The notes: generated from the sequence alone by a model not told the origin. A DNA stretch of 64,000 nucleotides from Cryptomeria japonica (GCF_030272615.1 NC_081413.1:553623136-553687135), one strand, 5' to 3'; positions 49,259 to 61,452 are shown, numbered from the stretch's first letter. Made by a program: numbers and translations.

Positions 49259-51873
49259 AATTCCTTCTTTGAATTGCTTGTTTGTTTGATAAGTTTTGAT
49301 GTGATAAGGTGTAGAGAAATTTGAGATGTGTTACAGATTGAACTACCTAGTAATGAGAGGATTCACTCATGAACTAGTTTTAACCTGCGTAGATGTGTCT
49401 CTTAGGATGAGCTTATCCTAGATGTAGAAACAATCTAAAAAGTGATGTGATGTGTTTGATTTCAAGCAATATCTAAAAGACAACTTGGGACAAGAACCTC
49501 TTAATGTTTTGAGAGTTGGGATGGATTGATGATGAAGTGATGATGTATGAGTGAGATGATGGATGAAAATGTTTTCAACTTCAATAAAAACTTTGTGTTA
49601 CAAATGGGACAAACTCTATCTCTTCCCTTTCGGGTGTTGGTGGTATTTCTCGAGCTGTGTTGTATGTGATACAGACGTTTGGGAAGAAGTTGGGATTAAT
49701 CTTTCCTCCTTGGTTTTTGTGATAACTCAGAGCTCTATATTGCATAAAAGCTCTGCGGTTCAATGATTCGGAATCAAATTCGTTTGTTTTTTCTTGAAGG
49801 TATAGACGCATGCGATGTAGAAAGACTCTATGGGAGACAAAGATTTGTCGATTGATATAGAAGAATTTCCTCCTTTTGATCAAAGCCTTTGAGCTTAATG
49901 GTCTTCTTTTCAAGTTGATATTCTGATGACACTTCTTCTTTCGCAAGATGTGAAGAATGGTCATAAAATTTGACTCTTTGTTGTTTGTACCTTGTTTTTG
50001 ATGTTTTTGGTTGTTTTGACAGATGTTTGGTTGGATGAATACTTTGTTTTTGGGAAGTGATTTTCTGATTTTTCTTTGACAAGAAAACAAAGCAAGCACA
50101 CAAACACAAGAATGTTGCCCCAAAGGCACAAATGAGTATGGGTCTAGATCAACCCAATCCTTGGACTTTTATATGACCCTTCCTTTAGATGTATTTTAAG
50201 GTGTATTTCCAAAGCCTGAAGTCGGCTCAATTTGCACTTGGTCTTTAAAACGAACACATTTCAAACACTTTTTATCCCTAAGGTCAAATGGCCAGTTGTG
50301 ATAAATTTAGCCCACATCTTGATATTTCTTCGACTTTGGTACTACATACCTTATGAATCCCGCCGTGGCAGGTAAGGATGTGATATACTAAGTCTTGCAC
50401 GAGCATAACAAATAGATGATCCCTATGATGGGGGAGTCACCACTTTTATCAAGCCACAAGTGACTTTTCAAAAAGCTATGTTTCTACTCAAGGAAATATG
50501 TATGGTGAGTATCTTGGGAGCAAAACCATCTATGCTCTTGCACTAAATTATATCACAAATATCCTCAATCAATAGAATGGGTGGGCTACTACTAAAAGGT
50601 GTTTAGTTATGTTCAATGTTTTTGGACATAAGTTCATTCTGCAGTGACTCACTTAAGAGCCTTGTAACTGGTGGTGGGGCCCATTTGTCCTTTCGGCCAG
50701 TTACACTGTAGGAACAGCTATACCCAAGGCTACAACTTTCGCTCTCACCTGATTTCTATAGCAGCTCGAAGGATTTACTGCTCGAGGTCGTTCCCAAGAG
50801 TATCGATCCCTTGGCAGGCCTCTCTTAAAAAGATAAAATTTTGAGTGTTACTAACACTTTTCTCTTGCACCTAGGACCACGAAAGCCAAGGGAGAGGATA
50901 GTGTGTGTTAGAGGTAGGACCACTCGACTGACTTTTTGCACAAGTGTGCCAAGTACGAAAGACACTTGTTCTTTTTAATCCACCATTACAAATGTGATCT
51001 AACTATTTGGAGATGTTGCTCCAACAACCATGGTGTTCTTTTTAACTTCAAAGGCAATGTGTTTTGTAACCTAGAATTCGGAAATCCTGGTCAACTTAAA
51101 GAAAAACACGTTTGCTTGAAGTAAAATTTGTTTTTGCAAAAATCAAAACAAGTGGATTGTTCTTTTTATTTGCCCAAAAATTGAAGTGTGGCTTGTGATT
51201 TTTAAGTTTGATGTAAGAAAGAAAATTTGTTTTTTTGATTTTAAGCACCAAAACAAAATGTATCCCTAACTTGCAATGAAAGCAAAATTTTGAAGTTTGT
51301 TGTTTTTTTTTTTTTTTTTGCAATAAAGAAAGATGAATTTTCTTTTTAAGCACCAAAAAGTTTGAGGTTCATTTTATGCACTCTAAAATAAAATGTGAGG
51401 TTTATTTTAACTTGTGCAAGAAGGAAAAATGGATTCTTTTTAACCAACTTTTGTTTGAAAGAAAGTAAAAAAGAAACTTTTAAAGCATTTAAACTAACTC
51501 CTTCCCTTGCACAAAAAGATTAGAACCTGCATAAAAGACAATTAGTTAGAAAAATCTGCATGTTTTGGTGGGCTTCTACAAGCCTAATTTTTATTTTTTT
51601 TGGTTACAAGGTGATTTGTACAACATTTTGTTACAATAGCGCTAGTCTGCGTTTGAACAGAGGCGCTATTTAACACAAACACACTAAAAGAAAGGGAAAG
51701 AAAGAGAAGGGAAAAGAGCTGAAACAAGGTGAATAGCACCAAAACAATGTCAAACGTGCCAAAACAATGTCAAAAGTGCAACCTGTGTGACATTTTCAAC
51801 ATTCAAACATGTTATTGGTTAAAAAAAAAAAGTTGATCTTTGTGGTGTTTGGATTCACGTCGGGTTCACCAAA
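49259..51873 (-). mobile_element. Long 5' leader and primer-binding site of the large element
   Basis: About 2.6 kb separates the right LTR from gag. The primer-binding site starts two bases inside the LTR (TGGTGAACCCGACGTG, minus strand); I cannot assign the tRNA with confidence. The leader contains ACAATAGCGCTAGTC and GAGGCGCTATTTAAC (about 51635-51672), words that form a large array in the second element. A basic 182-residue frame at 49581-50129 has no recognised domain. Confidence 0.7.
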
Positions 51874-53675
51874 TGATGCTCTGCAAACAGGATTAGAAAA
51901 TCTGTTTGATGGCAACACACACAAGAGCACAAGAAACAAACGTTAGTGTTAGCAACAAAAGATTATCCTAAACAGGCATATCAAGAGAGATATTAAGCAT
52001 GAAATAGAAAGCATATAAACATAGAATAAAATAGCTAATCAAGATGCTCATAGTTGCTCCTCCCTTGTTCCTCTCCTCTCCAAGTCCCAAATGAGTGTAG
52101 CTCTCAGCTTTTAGCACTAGCCATGGATGCCATATGGAGATTCAAGATAGTTGAATATGATAAGCAAATGCTATGCAAGTGTAGATAGTGATGCTATGAG
52201 AAAGCTCTATGCTAATGCCAGTATAACAACAATACTCTAATGCTTCTCTTTTTGCTTGAGGAGAAGGGTTCTATTTATAGAAGAAATGGGAAAATGAAGG
52301 GTTAAGATTGAATGGTTTAATCAAGGGTCAAGTTTGAAAGTTGGGGATCCATGTGCACAATTGGCACCAATAAAATGGTGACAAGTGTCAACATAGGATT
52401 GGGTTGAGAGAAGAGGTTGGAGACATTAAAGTCCTGAGAAGACCTCATGGTTATCTAGAGGCTAAGGGTCAAGTCCAAATTAAGATTACCCACTGGATTA
52501 AGAGTTAATCCAAGGATAAACCTTTGTGCAAATGTTTAAGAGATAATCATGGTCAAAACATTAATGGCCTGATGAGACCTTTGGGTTGGGTAGAGGTTGA
52601 GTCAAAACAAATGTTTTAACCATGTGGGAGGGTTTGAGGTAACCATTAATGGTTATTGGAGACTTTGGGGATTAAGTGGTTGAAGGTTGAAAGCCTTCAA
52701 TGGTTATCAAAGACTTTGAGCCATTTAGTGGTTGAAGGTTGAAAGCCTTTAATGGTTATCAAAGACTTTGAGGGTTTGAGAAGTGACTTCCCTTTTGCTT
52801 AGGAATGTGACAAAGTTTAGAGAAGGGGTTAGGTTATTTAGAAGTGATTAGAAAATTCTAGAAGGGGTTTAGGCATGCAAGTGGATTTTGTAGGAAAATG
52901 CAAGTGGGAGAAATTTTGGTATTTTCAATTAAAATAAAATCATTTATTTCAATTAAATGGTGTAATTTGCATTTGGATAAATATTCAAATAAATATTAAT
53001 TTATTTAAATGAGAAAAATGAAGATAAAGCATTAAAATGCTTGAAGACTTTGAGGGAAACCATTAAAGGCTTGAAGACTTTAAGGAAAACCATTAAAGTC
53101 TTAAGAAGACTATAGAAGGAAGCCATCAAGTTTGAAGACTTTAAAGCCATCAAGTTTGAATACTTTTAAGGGAAACCATTAAAGGTTTCAAGTGGGTGAG
53201 GATAAATAGGATTTTAAATAAATAATTTATTTAAAATGGTTGTGCAACTTGCTTTTGTAGGAAAATACAAGTGGGTGAGGATAAATAGGATTTTAAATAA
53301 ATAATTTATTTAAAATAGTTGTGCAACTTGCATTTGTAGGAAAATGCAAGTGGGTAGAGGATAAAGGTGATTTAAATAAATGTTAATTTATTTAAATGTG
53401 AGAGGTGGGATTTTGGGGGATTTAAATAAATATTAATTTATTTAAATGTGAGAGAATATTTAATTAAATAAATATGATTTATTTATTTAATTAATGGTCT
53501 GAATTTGGTTAAGTGATTAAAATCAAATAAATTGAATAATTTATTTAATTAATAGGAGAAGAGGGTTAAGATGAATTAATTAAATATTAATTTAATTAAT
53601 TATTAATTGATGGTTAAATAATCAAATAAATACTAAGTATTCATTTAATTAAGTGGATAGATTTATGTGACTACA
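51874..53675 (-). repeat. Right LTR (5' LTR in element orientation)
   Basis: 1802 bp, same length and ends as the left LTR, followed by AGAGT. Its last 781 bases equal the LTR piece at 1-781 apart from about eight differences. The region 52895-53675 is therefore both part of this LTR and the start of segmental duplication copy 2. Confidence 0.92.
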
Positions 53676-53764
53676 AGAGTTTTAAAACATAACTTAAAAT
53701 AGGAAAGGTTTTTTTTGGGACCAATAGTTTTTGAGCAAGAAACGTAAAAATTAAATAGACTAAC

Positions 53765-54145
53765 TAAAGAACATCCACATCCTCATTTGTCTCTTCATCT
53801 TCTAGCTATGTCGCATCATCTATTGCCTCTTGGTCTTTTGCTATTGTATTAGTTACATTGCCCTAAGATAGTTGTGCCACCTGTAGATTTATTCTTTTCT
53901 TGTTCGCCTTGAAGTTGGAGAGAATTGGTGATAACTCTTCTGCTACAGGTTCAACTGTGGCTCCAACTCTAATCTTTCACTTGGCAACTCTTTTTCTAGC
54001 TTCAACAATATTCCTTGGAACATCTTTGACTTCATCACTAATATAATTCAACACCATGATTGCATCCTTTAGGCATTCCAGAGAGTTGGGACCAACATTA
54101 GTTGCAAAGGATAAAGTGAAAATTAATTTAATGAATTCCTTCATT
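53765..54145 (-). pseudogene. Decayed reading frame of unknown family (copy 2)
   Basis: Duplicate of the relic at about 870-1250, with a few base changes. Still recognisable on the minus strand as GPNSLECLKDAIMVLNYISD. Confidence 0.42.
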
Positions 54146-54393
54146 CAATTTGTTAAACTCCTCCAAGTTGCCTATGACAAATCTAATTATAAAATACACC
54201 GAGATATATGGAGCCATTGAATTTTTCAATTTAATAATGTATAATAAAGTGAAACGATGAAAAAATTAAACACCTCAATATATCTCGATGTATTTTATAT
54301 AGATTAAATAAATTTAAGATAGATATGCTAGTAGTAGTGAGAGCTGGAAAATGTTAGAGAACAAATTTGAATCTTAAGTTAATATACACATGT

Positions 54394-54774
54394 TAATTAG
54401 GGTATTCTATTTATTTATTTATTTATTTTTTTTTTTGGGGGGGGGGTAATTAAATAGCTGGAAGGGCCAGCTCCCATTATATTGAAATTAAAGTTTAACA
54501 ACTGTCCAAGAAATTTTAAGAGAAATCATGTGATATAAGAAAAACCCATAATATAACAGCCCCACAATGATCATAGAATAAGGCTTGCCAAGCCAAAAAG
54601 ATCCAAACAAGTCAAAATTCGATCTACTAATAGCCTAAACTAGTTTAGACTTAAACCAAATGCTAAAAGAAAAGGCACATACAAAACAAATTCATCAAAA
54701 AACCTGATTCACAACTGACCGACCCAAGAAGTAGTCCCCTTATCTTGATTAGTCCCCTAATTAGGTTATTCTAT
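54394..54774 (-). mobile_element. LINE-like 3' tail insertion (copy 2)
   Basis: Same insertion as 1500-1878, with target repeats TAATTAGGGTATTCTAT at 54394-54410 and TAATTAGGTTATTCTAT at 54758-54774. The T- and G-runs at its left end differ slightly in length from copy 1. Confidence 0.65.
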
Positions 54775-55510
54775 CATTATTAATATTAGTACTATATAAA
54801 TATTATTATCATTGCTATAGTAATATAGGATTACATTAAAAATAAAATAATGTATGTGGAACATGAAACAATGTAACATGTACATTGGTGAGATGTAGAA
54901 AGTGAGAATACTAGTGTTCAACAAGACTGGTGGAGAGGTGACGAGGAAGCTTCACCATTGCCAAATGAAAGAGAATGCAAACAAGGATGCGATGGATGGC
55001 TAGGATAATGAAGAGGAGGATGTTGAGTTTGTTTCTTTCTCAACTCTTGATGTAGTTTGTTTTTGAGCAATCATGAAACTTGGGAAACGCTTAAACCGCA
55101 CACACTAAGCTTACACTTCTAGACTTGAAAGTGTTAAACACTTAGAATTGACTAAAATTCTCTAAACTTAATTCATTGCTTAATATGTGATTTAAAGGTG
55201 ACCATGAACTTAATGATGCCGAAGAATGGTACAGGTGTAATAGCAAGCACTCCCTTTGTGGAGACGACCATTGAAATTAATGTAATTTCGGGTGGTTTGA
55301 ATTTTTTAGTGCTTCACCAATTCAGTAGCAACTGAATGATAGTGAAGTTGTTTCTATGTTTTGAGTTGCTAAAATTGGAGGAGCCCAGCCATGTGGATAT
55401 TGATGCTACGAAAATTGTTCACATATCTTAGCAATATTGATGTGACAAATCTTAGCAATATTTATTGCCGAACGACTTTGTAATATAAACAGGTACGCGG
55501 ATAGTGTCAT

Positions 55511-55610
55511 GTTTTCTCTGCACATTTTTAGGAACTTTGACTGGAATTGTCCACTCACAAAGAACCTCACAAACTCAGGTACTTTTGATAAAGACGTAGA
55601 AGTAATTACA
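55511..55610 (+). promoter_or_regulatory. Orphan relic of a P450 proximal promoter (copy 2)
   Basis: GTTTTCTCTGCACATTTTT, GGAACTTTGACTGGAATTG, TCCACTCACAAAGAACC and GGTACTTTTG follow the order of the P450 A promoter. This copy keeps the CTCTGCAC start that copy 1 has lost, so its match to the living promoters is longer. No P450 coding sequence follows. Confidence 0.65.
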
Positions 55611-57384
55611 TGACAAGTTCATTAAACCTATAGTTTGACTCACTAGTTTATTTGTTTTTTTCTATTAAATCCTTGTTGACCTGACCAATCTCTTTCATTC
55701 CTCGCTTGATTTTTTATTTCACGTCGCAACGAAAGAAGACAATTTGGCAAATTTACACATTTCATGCGGACAATGAATCTTAACACCTACATAATCTAGC
55801 ATTTGTCATGGATTGTAAAATTAACCTTTGAATGAGTTCACAAGAGTGGACTATACAACTTAACCTTTTCACAATATATAACAGGTGGGAAAATCTAACC
55901 ATGTGCTACCAATTATATCAGGTGAATTATAAAATTTAATTTATGGATGACGTGTTTATATTTTTTTACCTTTCTTTGAGTTAAATATTAGAGACTTCAC
56001 TTTTTTAAATTAAAAAAAGGTAAACTAACATTTTTATAATAGAATTAGATGTATATTGAGAATGAAACTTGGTACTCTTTGCAACATTAGTTTGGGATTC
56101 TTTTTTTTTAGGGGCTAGTTAAACTATTTTTTGTTAGAAGGCGATTTCGTCTTTCCATTCTTGTTATGAAATTACTAGATTGATCAAACTATTTCTAACA
56201 TTTAACTCTATGAGAGAAATTGCATACAAGATTACAAAATAAGCATAATGGACAATCAATAACACATCATATGTCATGCTTCACATATGCACTCTACAAG
56301 GGAGCTCAATACAAATCTTAGGCAACCTTTAACACTAAACATGTGTGCTTTCTTTTTATAGATTCAAGATCATACAAAACCACCAAATGGTATTGGATAA
56401 ACCATGTGTCTCAAAACCATAAGAGCACAAAATCATTGACCTTAATATTTAATTTTGGTACAAACATTTTGCAATATTAAATAAATTTTCAATGTGCAAC
56501 CTTCTACATAAAATATCTAACCAATATTACAAGACAACTTTACACTTGTGAACCCCAAAAATATTGAATGTGGCTAAACTCACCTTGAAAGATGCATCAA
56601 TGTAAATATTTATTTCACATAATTAAAATAATCTTTTTCTTGTGCAAGATGTACAACACCCTTTTTCCTAACAATTCTAGACTTTCCACTTGAAGAGACA
56701 TATTTCTCTCTTGTGTTGGAAATTTTTTGCTTATTAGAACTATGTTAGCCATTGTCCCATTCTTTATGACTTCTCTTCTTAAATCCCTCTACTTTGTCTT
56801 GTCTTCTATGGGAAAAATAATGAGGGCCTTCCTTTAGAGTGTCTTAGAAGCTAAGAAGAATATTTCTACTTTCATGTGATGGTTGTTAGAGGATGTGTTT
56901 AAGTTAGACATGAGGTTTTGCATGTAGAGGCTATTGTAGCCAACTTTAGTTAGAGTAACTAACTTGTGAGGCTTCCTCTTTTTAACTCGTTTCTTGGTTC
57001 TTTCATCCTACAAATTTGTATTTATTATAGTTTATTTTTTGTCTAATATTTTGTAGCAAGATAGTTTTGATTATTTCCATCAAAGGTTTGTGTCTAGGTG
57101 TCTTATGATATTGTACCTACTTTTGTTATTAGTCATATAGGCCAAGGCATGCAATATAGGGTCAATTTTATTAATTAAAAGAATTGCTCTAGTTGGTTAT
57201 AGCTTAAGATGATTTAACATACATGAATCAAATCTAACAATAAATTTATAAACAACTAGAAATACAGCTATAAGAAAAAAAGACATTATTTTAATAATTA
57301 TCTACCCATCATTAAAATTAAGATGATCAAGAATATGAGATATACAAAAAAAAGTAAACCAATAAAAACAATGTTTCAATAGTT

Positions 57385-58040
57385 GAGCATGTTCCAATAG
57401 TTGTTATAACATTTGTTGATCCATATGCAGACCGTCCAACAACGTGTACTATAAAAGAATCTTTCTTTGATTTTTGATTTGATGCCCAATATTTTTAACA
57501 ATATTGCACTAATAGTTGTGACTTTAAAGTTGTTAGTGTTGATGATGAGTACTCATAATTGACACAAAAATATTCCTTACATGTAAAAAGCAATAAATCA
57601 TGTGATCGCATTAGCACATCAATAAAACATGATTTGGTGTACAATTATACAATCACTTTTATCTAACTTTTTTTTCCTTCCCTTTCAAACACCTCAACAA
57701 AAAACAAGATATATTCCTTACATGTAATATTTGTTGACCCATATATGGACTATGACATTTGTTGACCCATATACGGACTCCCCAACATTTTGGACTATAA
57801 AAGAATCTTTCTTTGATTTTTGATTTGATGCCAAATATTTTTAACAATATTGGACCCATAGCCGTGACTTTAAATTTGTTAATGTTGATGATGAGTACCC
57901 ATAATTGATACAAATATATTTCTTACATGTAAAAAGCAACAAATCATGTGATCAGATTCACACATTAATAAAACCTGATTTGGTGTACCTTTGATCTAAC
58001 TTTTTTTTCTCCCCTTTCAAACATTTCAAAAAAAAAAAGA
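57385..58040. repeat. Tandem 0.3-kb repeat pair (copy 2)
   Basis: Duplicate of 4620-5275, nearly identical. Confidence 0.8.
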
Positions 58041-58096
58041 AAGATAATGTGACATAATATTTAACAAGAACGCAAAGCGTCAAGTTCCTGCCATTA

Positions 58097-58412
58097 GAAA
58101 AAAAAGAGTAATAGATAAAGAGATAGAAAGATGTAGAGGTAGAGGTAGAGATAAAAATAGAGAGATATAGATAAGAAGATAGACATATAGGGAATAAGAC
58201 GTATAGGGAGAGATAAAAGTAGAGAGATATAGAGAGAAATAGATAAAAAGAGATAATTGTATAGGGAGATGTAGAGATAAAGAGGAAGAGATAGCTACAT
58301 ATAGATGGAGAAATAGAGCTACATGTGGTACTATGATAGAAGAATACAGAGAGTCGACTAGAGCGAGAGAGAAATATAGGTAGAGAGAGAGGAGAGGGGG
58401 AGAGGAGAGAAG
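58097..58412. repeat. Polypurine GA/GATA-rich tract (copy 2)
   Basis: Duplicate of 5335-5645, with only about a two-base length change at its A-rich left edge. Such tracts usually change length fast, so this closeness supports a recent duplication. Confidence 0.85.
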
Positions 58413-58837
58413 TTATTGTTATCAAACTTTAATTTAAGTAGTGAAATTAAATTAAAATTCCTTTTTAATATTTGAAAATAATATTACCAAAATTTAGTTA
58501 AATTATTCTCGTGGTTGAAAAGATTAATTTCTAATTATTGAAAATGAGTGCTACTAGAATATAAAAAATAATGTTTTAAAATTTTATCCATAATTCAACT
58601 AAAATTAAAAATTTATTACAAAATTTATATAATATGTTGATTGAGTTATCATGTCACTATATAAATTGGAATATTTGTAAATGGATATATAGAATAAACT
58701 TATTTATAAATTTAATCTTTCAATTGTTATATTTTTTTTATAAAACTACAAATTGTTACTTTCTAATTATTCATTTTTAAATAATTAAAATAGATGTTAA
58801 AATTGACTATAATTATTTTTGAACCACAATTCTTAAT

Positions 58838-58974
58838 AAAGATGAAAATTAGTCCAAGGGGTTGAGCTTAATTGGTTAAAACAATGGGTTCTCACATCTA
58901 ATCAAACATAATAATAATAATAATCGGCTTCGCCCCTATTACCTACCAAAAAAAAAAAAAAAAGATGAAAATTA
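58838..58974 (+). mobile_element. Short tRNA-derived SINE (copy 2)
   Basis: Same insertion as 6074-6208, with target repeats AAAGATGAAAATTA at 58838-58851 and 58961-58974. GTCCAAGGGGTTGAGC at the head and CCCCTATTACCTACC before the A-tail differ slightly from copy 1. Confidence 0.75.
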
Positions 58975-59134
58975 AAAAATAATAAATCAATAAAATCAAT
59001 ATTCACAAATTATAAAATATTATAAAATTAAATTCTACTCCAAACAGAACATTTTAAAAATATACAAAATAAAATTTAAATTTAAAATTATAAGTAAAAC
59101 TAAATTTTAAAAAGTAAAAAAATGAAATACAATC

Positions 59135-60575
59135 TGATGCCCTCCTAAATGGCACAATGTTAGTTTAAGATCAATCAACACAAAACACACAAGACGTTAG
59201 CGTTAATCAATCAAAAACCAAACACATGAAGGCATTCCAAGAGAGACACTAAAAACATGCTAATGAATCTAACTAAAGAAGTAAAGACAAATAGACATCT
59301 CCAACTATCTCTTAGCATGAGATTAGCTCCTTCTCCCTTGTTCCTCTCCTCTCCAAGTTCCAAAATAGTGTAGCTCTCAGCAGCTTTTTGCACTATGGAT
59401 GCTTATGGAGGATTGAGATTTGTAGTATAGCTCCAAATATGAAATGAAAAGCTAATAGTAATGCTAAAATGATGTATTTTAACCAAAAGACAAAAGATTA
59501 GATTGTTTATGCTAAAATGCTCTCTAAAATGTCTATAGTCTAAATGCATACAAGTTTTCAGGATCTGGATTATGAAGGAATGGGCTCTATTTATAGGAAA
59601 AATGGAGCAATGGATGGCCAGGATTGAAAGGTTTAATCAAGGGTCAAGCTTGAAAGTTGGGGATCCATGTGCACAATTGGCACCAATGAAATGGTGACAA
59701 ATGTCAACATAGGGTTGGGTTGAAAGAAGAGGTTGGAGGCATTAAAGGCCTGAGAAGACCTCATGGTTATCTAAAGGCTAAGGGTCAAGTCTAAATTAGG
59801 ATTACCCACAGGATTAGGAGTTAATGCAAGGATAAACCTTTGTGCAAATGATTAAGAGATAATCATGGTCAAAGCATTAAAGGCCTGATGAGACCCTTGG
59901 GTTGGGTAGAGGTTGAGTCAAAACAAATGTTTTAACCATGTGAGAGGGTTGATTTAACCATTAATGGTTATTGGAGACTTTGGGGATTAAGTGGTTGAAA
60001 GTTGGAAGCCTTCAATGGTTATCAAAGACTTTGAGCCATTTAGTGGTTGAAGACTTGAAGCCTTTAATGGTTATCAAAGACTTTGAGGCTTTGAGAAGTG
60101 ACTCCATTTTGCTTAGGAATGTGACAATATTTAGGGGATGGATTAGGCTAATTAGGAAGGGTTTAGAAGAATCTAGAAGGGGATTAGATTTTTGCAAGTG
60201 GATTTGGTGGGTGAGGGAAAATAGGATTTTATTAAAATAAAAATTCATTTATTTCAATAAATGTGTGCAAGTTGCATTTGTAGGAAAATGCAAGTGGGGG
60301 GGGGGGATAATGATTTAAATAAATGTTTTATTTAATTTATTTAAAAGAGGAAAAGGGAATTTTAATTAAATAAATAGATTTTATTTATTTAATTGATTGA
60401 AATTTGATTTTAATGAATTAATTAAAATAAATTGAATAATTTATTTAATTAATAGAAGAATGTTTGGGGATGATTTAATTAAATATTAATTTAATTAATT
60501 GGTGGCTAGTGGATTTTTAATCAAATAAATACGAAATATTCATTTAATTAAAATGGACAGATTTATGTGACTACA
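59135..60575 (-). repeat. LTR of the second Tat-like element
   Basis: 1441 bp with TG...CA ends. It shares TTGTTCCTCTCCTCTCCAAG, GTGTAGCTCTCAGC, GGGGATCCATGTGCACAATT and the TTTAATGGTTATCAAAGACT repeats with the 1802-bp LTRs. It lacks about 360 bases of the latter, mainly in the repeat-rich part. It ends with ATGGACAGATTTATGTGACT followed by ACA. Confidence 0.85.
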
Positions 60576-61136
60576 TTTGCCCCTCTTTGAGATGGTGCAG
60601 TTTATCGCGTCGTTTCAAAGAAAGAAAAATAGGTGTGAAGAAATGCCCCATAAAATGTAAATTTAATGGGTGGTATGCCCCCTCGAGAGATGGGCCGAAA
60701 AATTTCGAAAAATCGGGTGATCTCTCGAAAAAGAATGAAAATTGGCAGGGTGATAGAAGAGAAGAAGTTAGGTATTCTGGTGAAAAATAGAAGAAATCGG
60801 GGGAAACAGGGAGAAATGGGAGGCTCGGGAAGTTCACGGGGACCACGGCGATGAGCAGGGCGAAGTTACGGTGACAGCGGGGGGTATAAATGGGGTGAAA
60901 GGGGTGAAAATAGGATCATTTGTGACCGCGACTAGTTGAAAACTTGAGCTCTGATAGTGACATTTGGAGGAGCAAGGAGGAGCTACGATGCCGTTTCTGA
61001 TCACCGAGCACCGATTTGAGCGAGTGCGACGATTCCAGCGCCCAGCCGACTATGGACCAGCGGTACGCAAATTCGAAAACTTTCTTTTCATGCATTTTTA
61101 ATATGTTTTTAGCTGAGTCCAAGTCAAGTCGGAGCA

Positions 61137-61452
61137 AGAGCGCTGGAACTATGTTTTTAGCGCTTTTGCTCCATGAAGTAGCGCTATTGTGTCGCAATAG
61201 CGCTTTTGTAAGCTAGTTTGAGCGCTTTTGCTATTAATTAGCGCTTTTGTAGGCAAGTTTTAGCGCTTTTGACAAATTAGCGCTATCGTAGGGTTAAGTG
61301 AGCGCTATTGATGGGTAATAGCGCTATTGTATAGCGTTTTTTAGCGCTTTTGGTGTTGTAGCGCGATTGTAGAAAGGTTTGAGCGCTATTGATGTGATTG
61401 TAGCGCTATTGTGTATAACTAGCGCTATTGTAGATAAAATAACGCTTTTGCC
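61137..61452. repeat. Degenerate AGCGCTNTTG array upstream of the PMD frame
   Basis: About 17 copies of AGCGCT(A/T)TTG or close variants occur in 316 bases, spaced roughly 12-25 bases apart by variable TAG, TGTA and AATT linkers. AGCGCT is itself palindromic. The array lies between the element's conserved 3' internal sequence and the start of the PMD frame. Single similar words occur in the leader of the large element at about 51637-51665. Confidence 0.85.

Larger units (their letters stand above)
37623..53680 (-). mobile_element. Large Ty3/gypsy element, Tat/Ogre-like, near complete
   Basis: The element spans 37628-53675 (16,048 bp) with the AGAGT target duplication at 37623-37627 and 53676-53680. 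The two LTRs are each exactly 1802 bp and run TGTAGTCACATAA...GCATCA on the minus strand. Order in the minus direction: LTR, primer-binding site (51851-51871, starting TGGTGAACCCGACGTG), long leader, gag, protease with a G-patch-like segment, RT, RNase H, a second RNase H-like domain, integrase, long non-coding 3' region, polypurine tract (AAAGAGGGGCAAA, 39430-39442), LTR. The second RNase H and the RT sequence are Tat/Ogre features. About 12 differences between the LTRs (0.7%) indicate a young insertion, likely well under a few million years. It looks nearly whole with about one to three breaks; Ogre-type elements are also known to splice between gag-pro and pol. Confidence 0.9.
52895..59134. 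repeat. Segmental duplication, copy 2 (right)
   Basis: Direct copy of 1-6368. Net length is 128 bases shorter, chiefly from a 186-base loss at 56241-56249 relative to 3291-3485 at a 9-base microhomology (AAGCATAAT). Small segments are present only here: about 55427-55450, 55512-55527 and 55611-55644. Divergence is uneven by eye: about 1.5% over 53.7-55.5 kb but only about 0.4% over 56.3-59.1 kb. It ends abruptly at 59134 where a retroelement is inserted. Confidence 0.93.

Noticed and set aside
49581-50129. 182-residue basic frame in the leader of the large element, considered as an extra ORF1
   Set aside because: No recognisable motif and no evidence of conservation; left as part of the leader.
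1-59134. Possibility that the two 6.3-kb copies are an assembly artefact
   Set aside because: Dozens of scattered substitutions, a 186-base deletion, several small indels and different downstream sequence (P450 A versus a second retroelement) argue for real copies.
61137-61452. AGCGCT array considered as a CRISPR-like or satellite array
   Set aside because: Units are degenerate, irregularly spaced and lack unique spacers of constant size; the host is a plant.
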